A stretch of DNA of 48,458 nucleotides from Snodgrassella sp. CFCC 13594 (lineage in GTDB: Bacteria > Pseudomonadota > Gammaproteobacteria > Burkholderiales > Neisseriaceae): positions 1-48,458 of the forward strand of contig NZ_LQXR01000016.1 of the NCBI RefSeq assembly GCF_001590725.1. The letters are read 5' to 3'. The translations under genes and the position numbers were made by a program. Positions 38,594 through 46,352 of this stretch are shown here, one piece after another (positions within the stretch are counted from its first letter, which is position 1; each line of letters starts with the position of its first letter). The notes under the pieces are model-generated. The model saw only the letters and a program-made list of their open reading frames with translations. It made no database searches and was not told where the DNA came from.

Positions 38594-38690
38594 TTTCATA
38601 CCTTATAATGATTGTGGCTAAAAGTGAAAAGTATTGTGCATCATTGTTCACATGCGCGCAAGCTGAGTTCCGCTCAGCGAAATTACATGC

Positions 38691-39605
38691 TCAAAATGCC
38701 CATGTAGAGAAAAACACCATTAAAATGGGCGAAACCACATTCACAATAAAACCGAAGCTGATGGCCAGCGGCACGACAGCAATACCGCCAGAGGACTGGA
38801 TAATAGGGAGGGTAAAATCCAGACTGGTGGCACCCCCTATACCCACCCCCGCGGAGGGATGACGGCGCATGATGAAGGGGATGAACATCAATGCAAAAAA
38901 TTCGCGTGCCAAGTCATTTAAGAGTGCGATACTGCCCCAAATGGGGCCATAAGCTTCTGTCATGACAATGCTGGAGAGTGAGTACCAGCCATAACCTGAT
39001 GATAGAGCCAACCCTTGCGACCAAGATACATGAGGTAATGTCGCTGCAAACACGATGCCGGCAGCCAGATTGGCAAGCATGAACCAAGCGGCTGTTTGTA
39101 CGCCGCGCCGATTGATAAAAACTTGCCGCAAAGTGATGCCACTGCTGCGTAATTGCACACCCACAAGAAACACCAACAACATGAGCGCATCGGTGCTGGC
39201 GGCATCGGGCGGCAGCCATTGTGTGGGCAATGCTTTACCCAACAACAATCCCAATAATACGCAAGCCACTTGTTTCAGGCTGCCTGAAACACTAACACGG
39301 GTTTTGTGGTTTTGCTGTGTGCACGGCCGTTGCGTCCAAGGGCGTTTATGGTCGAAAACCATCAATACCACCAAATTCAAACCAATGGTGCAAACAAACA
39401 ACCACACAGTGGTCAGCGCAATCAGATGCAGTTGATTGCCCAAGTTGGGTACTTTGGCCAGCGAGAGTCCAATTAAAACCAAAATCAAATATACCAGCCA
39501 AGACAAACCACGGTTCACCCACGCCACACCGGCAGGTGGCAATCGCACGCAAAAGCCGACAAACAGCGGCAACAAAATGGTAATGAGGGTGATGAGACTG
39601 TGCAT
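38691..39605 (-). CDS. lysO: Lysine exporter LysO family
   Basis: A 304-residue inner-membrane protein with about eight or nine hydrophobic segments. It matches the LysO (YbjE) family: N-R-G-L-S-W-L-V-Y-L-I-L-V-L-I-G near residues 31-46, S-S-G-Y-G-W-Y-S-L-S-S-I near residue 204, L-N-D-L-A-R-E-F-F near residue 230, and the end segment G-G-A-T-S-L-D-F-T-L-P. In E. coli LysO exports lysine and thialysine. A 19-base DUS palindrome lies within the gene (39272-39290). It is 94 bases from fpr. Confidence 0.88.
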   Translation of the reverse strand: MHSLITLITILLPLFVGFCVRLPPAGVAWVNRGLSWLVYLILVLIGLSLAKVPNLGNQLHLIALTTVWLFVCTIGLNLVVLMVFDHKRPWTQRPCTQQNHKTRVSVSGSLKQVACVLLGLLLGKALPTQWLPPDAASTDALMLLVFLVGVQLRSSGITLRQVFINRRGVQTAAWFMLANLAAGIVFAATLPHVSWSQGLALSSGYGWYSLSSIVMTEAYGPIWGSIALLNDLAREFFALMFIPFIMRRHPSAGVGIGGATSLDFTLPIIQSSGGIAVVPLAISFGFIVNVVSPILMVFFSTWAF

Positions 39606-39617
39606 AAGGCATTCACA

Positions 39618-39647
39618 TAAAAATAAGCTGCCGATGGCCGACAGCTT
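39618..39647 (-). terminator. Probable terminator of fpr
   Basis: On the minus strand AAGCTG and CAGCTT pair around an inner CG/CG stem, with two mismatches, followed by ATTTTTATG. It lies about 50 bases after the fpr stop. Confidence 0.55.
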
Positions 39648-39699
39648 GATTCAGGCAGCCCAAACCAAGGGCTTGGGTGAACAGGGATAATAAAACGGC

Positions 39700-40476
39700 T
39701 TATTGTTCCACAAAGGCGCGTTCGATGACATAGTCGCCGCGCTGCCCCATTTTTGGGGAAATTTTCAGACCAAACTCATTGAGTGTATCGCATGAATCCT
39801 TGAGCATGCCTGGGCCGCCGCAAATCATGGCACGATCCACGGTAGGGTTGATGGGTTCCATGTTGATGTCTTCAAATAACTGGCCCGTACGCATCAAATT
39901 GGTTAATCGCCCTTGGTTTTTAAATGCTTCTCGAGAGACCACTGGATAATAAATCAGTTTTTCACGTACCAATTCACCCAAATACTCGTGATTGGGTAAG
40001 CCATGGGTGAAGTGTTCATAATAGGCTAAATCTTTTGTATAGCGCACACCATGAATCAACACCACTTTTTCAAATTGCTCATAGACATCCGGGTCTTTCG
40101 TGATACTCAAAAAAGGGGCCAAGCCAGTGCCGGTGGAGAGTAAATAGAGATTTTTACCCGGATTTAAATCGCCTGCAATTAACGTGCCGGTGGGTTTTTT
40201 ACTGATTAATACTTCATCGCCAACTTTCAAATGTTGCAGACGACTGGTCAATGGACCATCTTGTACCTTGATACTGAAAAATTCCAAATGTTCTTCCCAG
40301 TTGGCACTGGCAACGCTGTACGCGCGCATCAGTGGCTTGCCATCGACCATTAAGCCAACCATAACAAATTGACCATTCTGGAAGCGCAATGCATCATCCC
40401 GGGTACAGGTGAAAGTGAAGTAGGCATCGGTCCAGTGATGCACAGATAAAACTTTTTGAACGTTGAAAGCGGCCAT
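39700..40476 (-). CDS. fpr: Ferredoxin/flavodoxin-NADP+ reductase
   Basis: A 258-residue FAD enzyme that exchanges electrons between NADPH and ferredoxin or flavodoxin. FAD motif R-A-Y-S-V-A-S near residue 51, NADP motifs G-T-G-L-A-P-F-L-S near residue 116 and M-I-C-G-G-P-G-M-L near residue 218, and the C-terminal Y-V-I-E-R-A-F-V-E-Q typical of the bacterial subclass. It may supply the ferredoxin of the isc operon; this is inference from function only. Confidence 0.95.
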   Translation of the reverse strand: MAAFNVQKVLSVHHWTDAYFTFTCTRDDALRFQNGQFVMVGLMVDGKPLMRAYSVASANWEEHLEFFSIKVQDGPLTSRLQHLKVGDEVLISKKPTGTLIAGDLNPGKNLYLLSTGTGLAPFLSITKDPDVYEQFEKVVLIHGVRYTKDLAYYEHFTHGLPNHEYLGELVREKLIYYPVVSREAFKNQGRLTNLMRTGQLFEDINMEPINPTVDRAMICGGPGMLKDSCDTLNEFGLKISPKMGQRGDYVIERAFVEQ

Positions 40477-40842
40477 GTATATTTATTCCAGTTGAACACA
40501 TTGTTTGCCACAGAAGGTACGTGCCATTGAATCAGCAAAACCGAAGCAAACATGCAGCATTAAGCTGCACGCATGAGCAAAAACTCGATTTTAAGGGAAA
40601 ACCGTTGTCTTCACAATGAAACGACACCAACATCATCAATCTGATTGTGCCTCATTGGACAGAATGTCGGCGGCAGGTGAATTATCGATATTGCATAATT
40701 AAATATTTTGGCATATTATGCAATCGCTCCTAATCTAAGGCGGATCGTGGATATATTATTGATGCCGCTGATATTTTCATTTTTTATTCTGCTATTCTGT
40801 GGCTTAATAAAACAGCCCCCTCAAAGTATTTTAAGAGAAGAC
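40477..40842. other. Divergent intergenic region between fpr and dtd
   Basis: These 366 bases hold a small hairpin (TGCAGC-ATTAA-GCTGCA, 40553-40569) on the fpr side and the dtd promoter dyad on the other. From a GTG at 40747 with AAGG six bases upstream, an in-frame 32-codon extension of dtd encodes one very hydrophobic segment. No separate gene is called. Confidence 0.55.
40691..40723 (+). promoter_or_regulatory. Candidate dtd promoter overlapped by a 9-bp dyad
   Basis: TTGCAT (40691-40696) and TATTAT (40714-40719) are separated by 17 bases. The arms of a perfect inverted repeat, TTGCATAAT and ATTATGCAA, overlap the -35 and the -10. This could be an operator. The binding protein is unknown. 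Confidence 0.5.
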
Positions 40843-41304
40843 ATGCGAGCTGTTATTCAAAAAGTATTGGAAGCCAACATTGGTGTGGTGGAAAGCCATG
40901 AATTGGTCCATGTTGATCACATTGATCAAGGCTTGGTGGTTTTGGTGGGTATCACCCATGATGACACCAACCGAGATGTTGCGTATGTGGCGGATAAAAT
41001 TGCCCATATGCGTATTTTTGCAGATGCAGACGATAAAATGAACCTGTCTATTCAAGATGTGGCAGGTGAAATCTTGCTGGTTTCGCAATTTACGCTGTTT
41101 GGGGATATGCGCAATGGCCGTCGTCCTTCTTTTATTGAGGCCGCGCGACCTCAACAAGCCCGCGCTTTGTATAATGACTTGGCAGATTTACTCATGGATA
41201 TGGGACTCGTGGTTAAAACCGGTCATTTTCGCACCCACATGAACATAGAATTGAACAATGATGGACCAGTAACCATCTTATTGGATTCCAAAAAATTGTT
41301 TTAA
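40843..41304 (+). CDS. dtd: D-aminoacyl-tRNA deacylase
   Basis: A 153-residue enzyme that removes D-amino acids, and glycine mischarged on tRNA-Ala, from tRNAs. It begins M-R-A-V-I-Q-K-V and has S-Q-F-T-L-F-G-D near residue 78, N-G-R-R-P-S-F near residue 90 and the C-terminal G-P motif N-D-G-P-V-T. The ATG at 40843 has AAGAGAAG just upstream and gives the family start. An in-frame upstream extension is discussed in the findings. Confidence 0.95.
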   Translation: MRAVIQKVLEANIGVVESHELVHVDHIDQGLVVLVGITHDDTNRDVAYVADKIAHMRIFADADDKMNLSIQDVAGEILLVSQFTLFGDMRNGRRPSFIEAARPQQARALYNDLADLLMDMGLVVKTGHFRTHMNIELNNDGPVTILLDSKKLF

Positions 41305-41330
41305 TTTTTACGATGAATATTGAGGATTTC

Positions 41331-41372
41331 TGCAATAAAAAATCCCTGATTTATCAGGGATTTTTTATTGCA
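41331..41372. terminator. Bidirectional terminator between dtd and the basic secreted protein
   Basis: A perfect 20-bp inverted repeat (left arm 41331-41350, right arm 41353-41372) with core ATCCCTGAT and a two-base loop. Runs of six A and six T flank the core, so it can work on both strands. Confidence 0.95.
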
Positions 41373-41377
41373 TCTAC

Positions 41378-41662
41378 TTATTCACCACGTGGCGGCATCG
41401 GTTGTTGCTGATCCATAGGCTGTGCTTGCGCTTTATGTTTGGGTGGCAATGGTTGCGGTTTCTTTTGAGCCAAGGGACGTTGGTGGTTTTTTTTCAATTG
41501 GGGTTTTGCCGCGCGCTTCTGATGTTTTAAGTGGTGTTTTTGCGGTTGAGCATTAGGTTGTTGCACCTGCGGTTTGGGAGGTACTGGTTCACCAGGTGCT
41601 GCCAACGTGATACCGGATAAAGCCAAACTTGAGGCAGTCAACAATGCCAATACTTTTTTCAT
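41378..41662 (-). CDS. Small secreted basic Pro/Gln/Lys/His-rich protein
   Basis: A 94-residue protein with a clear signal peptide (M-K-K start, A-L-L-T-A-S-S-L-A-L-S-G, probable cut after L-A-A or A-P near residue 22). The mature part is low-complexity and highly basic, rich in Lys, His, Gln and Pro, with repeats of K-P-Q and Q-P and a P-P-R-G-E end. No Cys and no known domain. It may be periplasmic and bind metals through His or bind polyanions; neither is shown. A GGGA ribosome site precedes the ATG. It is followed by a strong terminator, supporting a real transcript. Confidence 0.75.
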   Translation of the reverse strand: MKKVLALLTASSLALSGITLAAPGEPVPPKPQVQQPNAQPQKHHLKHQKRAAKPQLKKNHQRPLAQKKPQPLPPKHKAQAQPMDQQQPMPPRGE

Positions 41663-41973
41663 AATTGTTTCCCAGGTTTTTAGGTTTAAGGTATTTTTAG
41701 TTTAGTCCTAACCATCCTGATTAGGGGTTAAATAAGGTGATGAATGAGTGGCTGTAGGCTAAATTTTGTTAGCGTTGCATATCCTTGGCGATCCCCTTTT
41801 TGACAGAAGGCGATAGCTACCGCAGTGTCATTAACTATTCTCAAACAGAGCATGCCCGAATTGTCCGCTTATGTTTTTTTAAATGAAACAGATAACCTAA
41901 ATTCATTGGGCATGGCATGTTCCTGCTGCTGCATTCAGGCAGCTGTGGCGTGATAATCTATCCGATATGCCAA
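41663..41973. other. Intergenic region between the basic secreted protein and amgK
   Basis: No gene seen in 311 bases. A long-looped inverted repeat pairs CATGCCC-GAATT (41851-41862) with AATTC-ATT-GGGCATG (41900-41914), with a three-base bulge and a 37-base loop. A degenerate DUS (TTCAGGCAGCTG) is near 41934. A minus-strand promoter for the basic protein should lie near 41690-41740. Confidence 0.5.
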
Positions 41974-42984
41974 CTAAAAAGTGTAACCAGTTTGTAAATC
42001 TTCATCACCTACGAGTTCGACCAATAATGCATACAACGGCGCCAAAGCGCCGTATCTACGCGCTGTTTTGCGCAGGTAGTTTAGAAAGCGAGGAATTTCG
42101 CCACGGTATTTGTCTTTGCCATCGCGGTAATACAGCCGGGCAAAAATACCAGCGACTTTCAAATGTCGTTGCACGCCCATCCATTCAAAATCGCGATAGA
42201 ACGTGTCGAATTCTGCAGGTACGGGTAAGTTTGCTGCACGTGCTTTTTCCCAATATCGAATGACCAAGTCCAATACAAACTCTTCATTCCACTCAATAAA
42301 AGCATCCCGTAGCAAAGACACCAAGTCATAACTGATAGGGCCATACAACGCATCTTGGAAATCTAGAACACCTGGGCGGCTGGGTGTCAACATCAGGTTG
42401 CGCACAATAAAGTCGCGGTGAACATAAACGGAAGATTGGACTGTTAATACAGGGATGAGCACATCTAAAGTTTGTTGCCACAGTTGTTTTTGCTTGAAAT
42501 TCAAGCTTTTGTTCAACTCTTTGGCCACAAACCAGTCTGGAAAAAGTTGTAATTCGCGCAGCAATACGGCTTCATCGTATTCAGGCAGCCTGCCTGGTTT
42601 GCTGCTTTGCTGCAGTAATACCAACTCATCAATGGCTTCCAACAATAAAGCTTTGTGAACTTCTGGGCGGCTGTCGTGCTCTAATGCGGCTAAATAAGGA
42701 GTGTGGCCGAAATCCTGCAGCGTCATAAATCCTTGCGCAACATCAGTATGATAAATGGTGGGGACATTGACAGCTTGAAACAACTGCTGCACTTTGATGT
42801 AAGGCTCAATGCTCATTTTATCCGGCGGCGCATCCATGCAGATAACGCTATCGCCATTGTCAAAGGTGGCGCGGAAATAGCGACGAAAGTCAGCATCGGC
42901 AGCGGCAAAGCTGAGTGCCAGTGTTTGGTCAGGGTAGCATTCAGCCAGCCAGTTTTTTAGTTGGGTTTCTCGTTGCATGGTCAT
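41974..42984 (-). CDS. amgK: Cell-wall-recycling sugar kinase AmgK (MurNAc/GlcNAc anomeric kinase)
   Basis: A 336-residue protein of the aminoglycoside-phosphotransferase fold. The catalytic loop is Y-V-H-R-D-F-I-V-R-N-L-M near residues 187-198 and the metal Asp is in G-V-L-D-F-Q-D-A near residues 205-212. It phosphorylates MurNAc and GlcNAc at C1, feeding UDP-MurNAc synthesis and bypassing de novo steps including MurA. It is divergent from lptD, as in Pseudomonas, which supports the name. The usual partner murU is not next to it here. ATG at 42984 or 42978 are both possible. Confidence 0.88.
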   Translation of the reverse strand: MTMQRETQLKNWLAECYPDQTLALSFAAADADFRRYFRATFDNGDSVICMDAPPDKMSIEPYIKVQQLFQAVNVPTIYHTDVAQGFMTLQDFGHTPYLAALEHDSRPEVHKALLLEAIDELVLLQQSSKPGRLPEYDEAVLLRELQLFPDWFVAKELNKSLNFKQKQLWQQTLDVLIPVLTVQSSVYVHRDFIVRNLMLTPSRPGVLDFQDALYGPISYDLVSLLRDAFIEWNEEFVLDLVIRYWEKARAANLPVPAEFDTFYRDFEWMGVQRHLKVAGIFARLYYRDGKDKYRGEIPRFLNYLRKTARRYGALAPLYALLVELVGDEDLQTGYTF

Positions 42985-42990
42985 TTTCAG

Positions 42991-43013
42991 GTTAAAATAA
43001 ACGCTATTTTAAC
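42991..43013. promoter_or_regulatory. Symmetric element in the amgK-lptD divergent promoter region
   Basis: GTTAAAATA and TATTTTAAC form a perfect 9-bp inverted repeat with a 5-base spacer. Each strand reads TAAAAT, a plausible -10, so it may be a pair of overlapping promoters or an operator. It is only 6 bases from the amgK ATG. Confidence 0.5.
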
Positions 43014-43038
43014 TGGCAAATCCGGTAAGGGTGATACT

Positions 43039-45345
43039 TTGTCCCGATTGTTTAATCAAAAACCGCTGGTTCTGGCCTTATTGGCCGGATTTACTGCTTT
43101 GCCTGCCATGGCATGGGCAGATTCTGGATTGGCGATGGGCAGCTCAGTCTGTCATGCCCCTAATCCGCCTAAATATTTTGTGTCGCCACCGCAAAGTAGT
43201 GGAGATGGTCCATTGGTACAGGATGCGACGCGGGTTGTGGCCGACGATGTCAGTGGCCAATCTCAAGTGCGGGTTCATGCCAAGGGCAATGTCATTGTTG
43301 AGCGCAATCAACAAACACTCAATGCTGATTGGGCGGATTATGATCAGCAAAACCAGCTATTGAAAGCTGGTGATGAATTTACTTTTTCGGATGGTCAAGG
43401 CCGCGTGAGTGGTGACAAAATCACCTATGATCTGTCCACTGATTCTGGCGTGGCCGATGCGGCTCGCTTTGAGACTGAGCAGGAAGGGCGACGGTTGCAG
43501 GGTGTGGGCAAGACTGTGCAAATGGAAGGCAAGCAGCGCTACCGTTTGGAGCACGCCCAATTCAATACCTGTAATCCTGGAGACGATAGTTGGTATATTC
43601 GTGCCAGCAGCATTGATACCGATTACGACAAAAATGTGGGTGTGGCACGCAATGCCACGTTTGTGTTTGGTGGTGTACCGTTGTTTTATACGCCTTGGAT
43701 TGATTTTCCACTGAATGGCAATCGCAAGAGTGGCTTGTTGGCGCCCACAGTTAAAGCTGGATCAGATGGCTTTGAATTGATGATGCCGTATTACTTTAAC
43801 TTGGCGCCCAATTATGATGCGACGTTTAAGCCGCATTACATCAGTAAACGTGGATTACAACTGGGTGGTGAGTTTCGTTATTTGCAGCCAAATTATGTAG
43901 GCGAAGTCAATGGTGAGTGGCTTCCCGATGACCGAGATAGCACCCATAATAATCGCTATAAGCTGGATTGGACGCATCAGCAAAATTTAAATTCATGGAT
44001 AAGCGGATTGTCTGGTGGTGTGGATTTCCATCAGGTATCGGATGATGATTACCAGCGTGATTTTTGGAATGCAGATAACGATAGTGTTAATTTGAATCGC
44101 CAATTTTGGTTGAATCACCATGCCGATCTTTGGGGTGGTACAGCCGACAGCTACTTTACCGTTAAGAAATACCAGACTTTAGCTTCCACTACGGGCTATA
44201 AAGACGAACCTTATGCAATGATGCCGCGTCTGAGCAGCAATTGGGGGCGTTCATTCGGTGATAATTACCGTGTGAATGTTTATGGAGAAGCCACGCGATT
44301 TACGCATGACAGCAAGCAAGAAGGCAACCGGGTGGTGGTATATCCAACAGCCACTGCGGAGTTCGCTAACAGCTGGGGTTATATACGCCCTAAAATTGGC
44401 GTACATGCTACCCATTATGATTTGGATGCTTTTGACGGTTTAAAATCACGCAGCGTAAATCGGGTTTTGCCGATCGTGAGCGTGGACAGCGGAGTCACTT
44501 TTGAGCGGCCTTGGCAATGGCGAAACCGAGATTACATACAGACGCTAGAACCGCGATTGTTTTATACCTACATTCCATCCAAAGAACAGAACGATTTGCC
44601 TCTGTTTGACACTTCCGAAAATGATTTCACCTATGCTCAGTTGTTCCGTGAAAATCGCTTTTCAGGGCAAGATCGCATTAATTCTGCCAATTTCATTACC
44701 ATGGCATTGCAAACGCGTGTATACGACAAAAAAACTGGCGTAGAGCGACTCAGTGCGGGCGTGGGGCAGCGTTTTTACTTTAATCGCGATGATGTGTTGT
44801 TGGATGGCTCAGTAACTGAGAATGCTCGGAATCGCTCTGATATTTTGGCTTTTGCGCGTGCCAATGTGAATGATCAAATTCGCGTGGAAGGCAATTGGCA
44901 CTACAATGAAAACCTGAAAACATCAGAGAGTTATGATGCAGGTATTCGCTATACTCCTGAGACAGGCAAAACCGTATCAGTGCGCTATAAATATGGGCGC
45001 TACGAAGAGCTATATGACAATGTCTATGGTAAGCTGCGCCAGCTGGATATTGGCGTGCAGTGGCCGGTTGCCCAAAATTGGTATGTGATGGCGCGCCAAA
45101 ATTACGATTTAGACAATCATAAATCACTGAATCGATTGCTTGGGGTGCAGTACCAAAGTCCTTGCAATTGTTGGAGCGCAAGCTTTGTGGCGAATCGCTA
45201 TGTGAATGGGGTGAACAGCACCAAAACTGCTTATTTTGTGCAATTGCAGTTGCGTGATTTAACCAGCGTTGGTAATAATCCAATGGATGAGTTGCGTACA
45301 GCCATTCCCGGCTACAGCAATGTCAATGAGGTAAAACGCAGATGA
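43039..45345 (+). CDS. lptD: LPS-assembly outer-membrane protein LptD
   Basis: LptD with LptE inserts lipopolysaccharide into the outer leaflet. I place the start at TTG 43039 (768 residues): it gives S-R-L-F-N-Q-K-P-L-V-L-A-L-L-A-G, a good signal peptide ending A-M-A-W-A, and has AAGG about 9 bases upstream. An ATG at 42961 would overlap amgK and bury the signal. The N-terminal OstA/jellyroll domain (about 50-200) and a C-terminal beta-barrel follow. Four cysteines (S-V-C-H, N-T-C-N and C-N-C near the end) can form the interdomain disulfides. surA overlaps the stop by four bases. Confidence 0.94.
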   Translation: MSRLFNQKPLVLALLAGFTALPAMAWADSGLAMGSSVCHAPNPPKYFVSPPQSSGDGPLVQDATRVVADDVSGQSQVRVHAKGNVIVERNQQTLNADWADYDQQNQLLKAGDEFTFSDGQGRVSGDKITYDLSTDSGVADAARFETEQEGRRLQGVGKTVQMEGKQRYRLEHAQFNTCNPGDDSWYIRASSIDTDYDKNVGVARNATFVFGGVPLFYTPWIDFPLNGNRKSGLLAPTVKAGSDGFELMMPYYFNLAPNYDATFKPHYISKRGLQLGGEFRYLQPNYVGEVNGEWLPDDRDSTHNNRYKLDWTHQQNLNSWISGLSGGVDFHQVSDDDYQRDFWNADNDSVNLNRQFWLNHHADLWGGTADSYFTVKKYQTLASTTGYKDEPYAMMPRLSSNWGRSFGDNYRVNVYGEATRFTHDSKQEGNRVVVYPTATAEFANSWGYIRPKIGVHATHYDLDAFDGLKSRSVNRVLPIVSVDSGVTFERPWQWRNRDYIQTLEPRLFYTYIPSKEQNDLPLFDTSENDFTYAQLFRENRFSGQDRINSANFITMALQTRVYDKKTGVERLSAGVGQRFYFNRDDVLLDGSVTENARNRSDILAFARANVNDQIRVEGNWHYNENLKTSESYDAGIRYTPETGKTVSVRYKYGRYEELYDNVYGKLRQLDIGVQWPVAQNWYVMARQNYDLDNHKSLNRLLGVQYQSPCNCWSASFVANRYVNGVNSTKTAYFVQLQLRDLTSVGNNPMDELRTAIPGYSNVNEVKRR

Positions 45346-46295
45346 AGCAAATAAAACAATGGATGGGCGTGGCTGCAATTGGGATGGTGTTTCAGGCAGC
45401 CCAAGCCGCAGGTGTTCAGTCAGTCGACAGCATTGTGGCGGTGGTGAATAATGATGCCATTACGCAGCAAGAACTCAACTGGGCCACCAGTCAGGCTCGT
45501 GCACAGCTGCCCAAAGGTAGTAAAGCGGATGGTGCAGCAGTACGTCAACAAGCTTTGCTGCAGTTGGTGAATCAGAGTTTGCTGGTGCAGGCCGCGAAGC
45601 GCAATGGTGTATCGGCTTCGGAGGCGGACATCGATGCAGAAGTGGTGCGCATTGCGGCCAGTAAAAAAATAACTGTGGATCAGCTTTACCACCAGATCGC
45701 TAAGGAAGGGGTGGGCAAAAATACGTTGCGGCGCACTATTGGTGAAAATATCTTGGCGCAGAAAGTGGCCGACAGCGAGGCTATGAGCAAAGGTCAAGTG
45801 ACAGAAGCCGAGATTGATGATGCCATTGCCCGAGCCAAACAAGCAGGCAAAGCTTTACCTCCGCCAGTTACTACCTATACCTATCATGTACAACACATTT
45901 TGATTAAAGACGATACTGAGCAATCTCGAAAATTAACACGGCAAATTGCGGAACAGGCGCGCGCAGGTGCTAATTTCGAGCAGTTGGCGCGGCAATATTC
46001 GCAGGATGGCAGTGCGGCCAATGGCGGCGATTTAGGCTGGATTGCGGAAGGGCAGACAGTGGCGCCATTTGAGGCTGCAGTGAAGGCGCTTAAGCCTGGT
46101 CAAGTGAGTCAACCAATCCGTTCTCAATTTGGCTGGCATGTTGTGCGTTTGGTGGCGGTGAAGTCCAACGACAGTCCTGAGCAACAACAACGCAATGGTA
46201 TGCGCGCTGTTTTGACCCAAGAAAAACGAGCAGCGGTGATGCAAAATTTATTGCAGCAATTACACCAACAGGCTTTTATTCAGGTTCGACAATAA
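45342..46295 (+). CDS. surA: Periplasmic peptidyl-prolyl isomerase / chaperone SurA
   Basis: A 317-residue OMP chaperone. The signal peptide ends A-A-Q-A-A near residue 23; a DUS at 45391 encodes its F-Q-A-A. The SurA N-terminal domain has V-D-S-I-V-A-V-V-N-N-D-A-I-T-Q-Q-E-L. A single parvulin domain follows (about 175-275, H-V-Q-H-I-L-I, G-G-D-L-G-W, F-G-W-H-V-V-R-L); E. coli SurA has two, while neisserial SurA has one. It is coupled to lptD, whose folding depends on SurA. Confidence 0.94.
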   Translation: MKQIKQWMGVAAIGMVFQAAQAAGVQSVDSIVAVVNNDAITQQELNWATSQARAQLPKGSKADGAAVRQQALLQLVNQSLLVQAAKRNGVSASEADIDAEVVRIAASKKITVDQLYHQIAKEGVGKNTLRRTIGENILAQKVADSEAMSKGQVTEAEIDDAIARAKQAGKALPPPVTTYTYHVQHILIKDDTEQSRKLTRQIAEQARAGANFEQLARQYSQDGSAANGGDLGWIAEGQTVAPFEAAVKALKPGQVSQPIRSQFGWHVVRLVAVKSNDSPEQQQRNGMRAVLTQEKRAAVMQNLLQQLHQQAFIQVRQ

Positions 46296-46307
46296 CATGT
46301 TGGCTTT

Positions 46308-46335
46308 TTTCAGGCAGCCTTAAGGCTGCCTGAAA
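46308..46335 (+). terminator. DUS palindrome between surA and pdxA
   Basis: A perfect 28-base palindrome: TTTCAGGCAGCCTT followed directly by its complement. It consists of two facing DUS with no loop. It could be a weak terminator or an attenuator inside the lptD-surA-pdxA unit; no T-run follows. Confidence 0.6.
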
Positions 46336-46352
46336 TACTTTGGACGACAACG

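Noticed and set aside
42961..43038. LptD starting at ATG 42961
   Set aside because: It overlaps the start of amgK and places the signal peptide 26 residues inside the protein.
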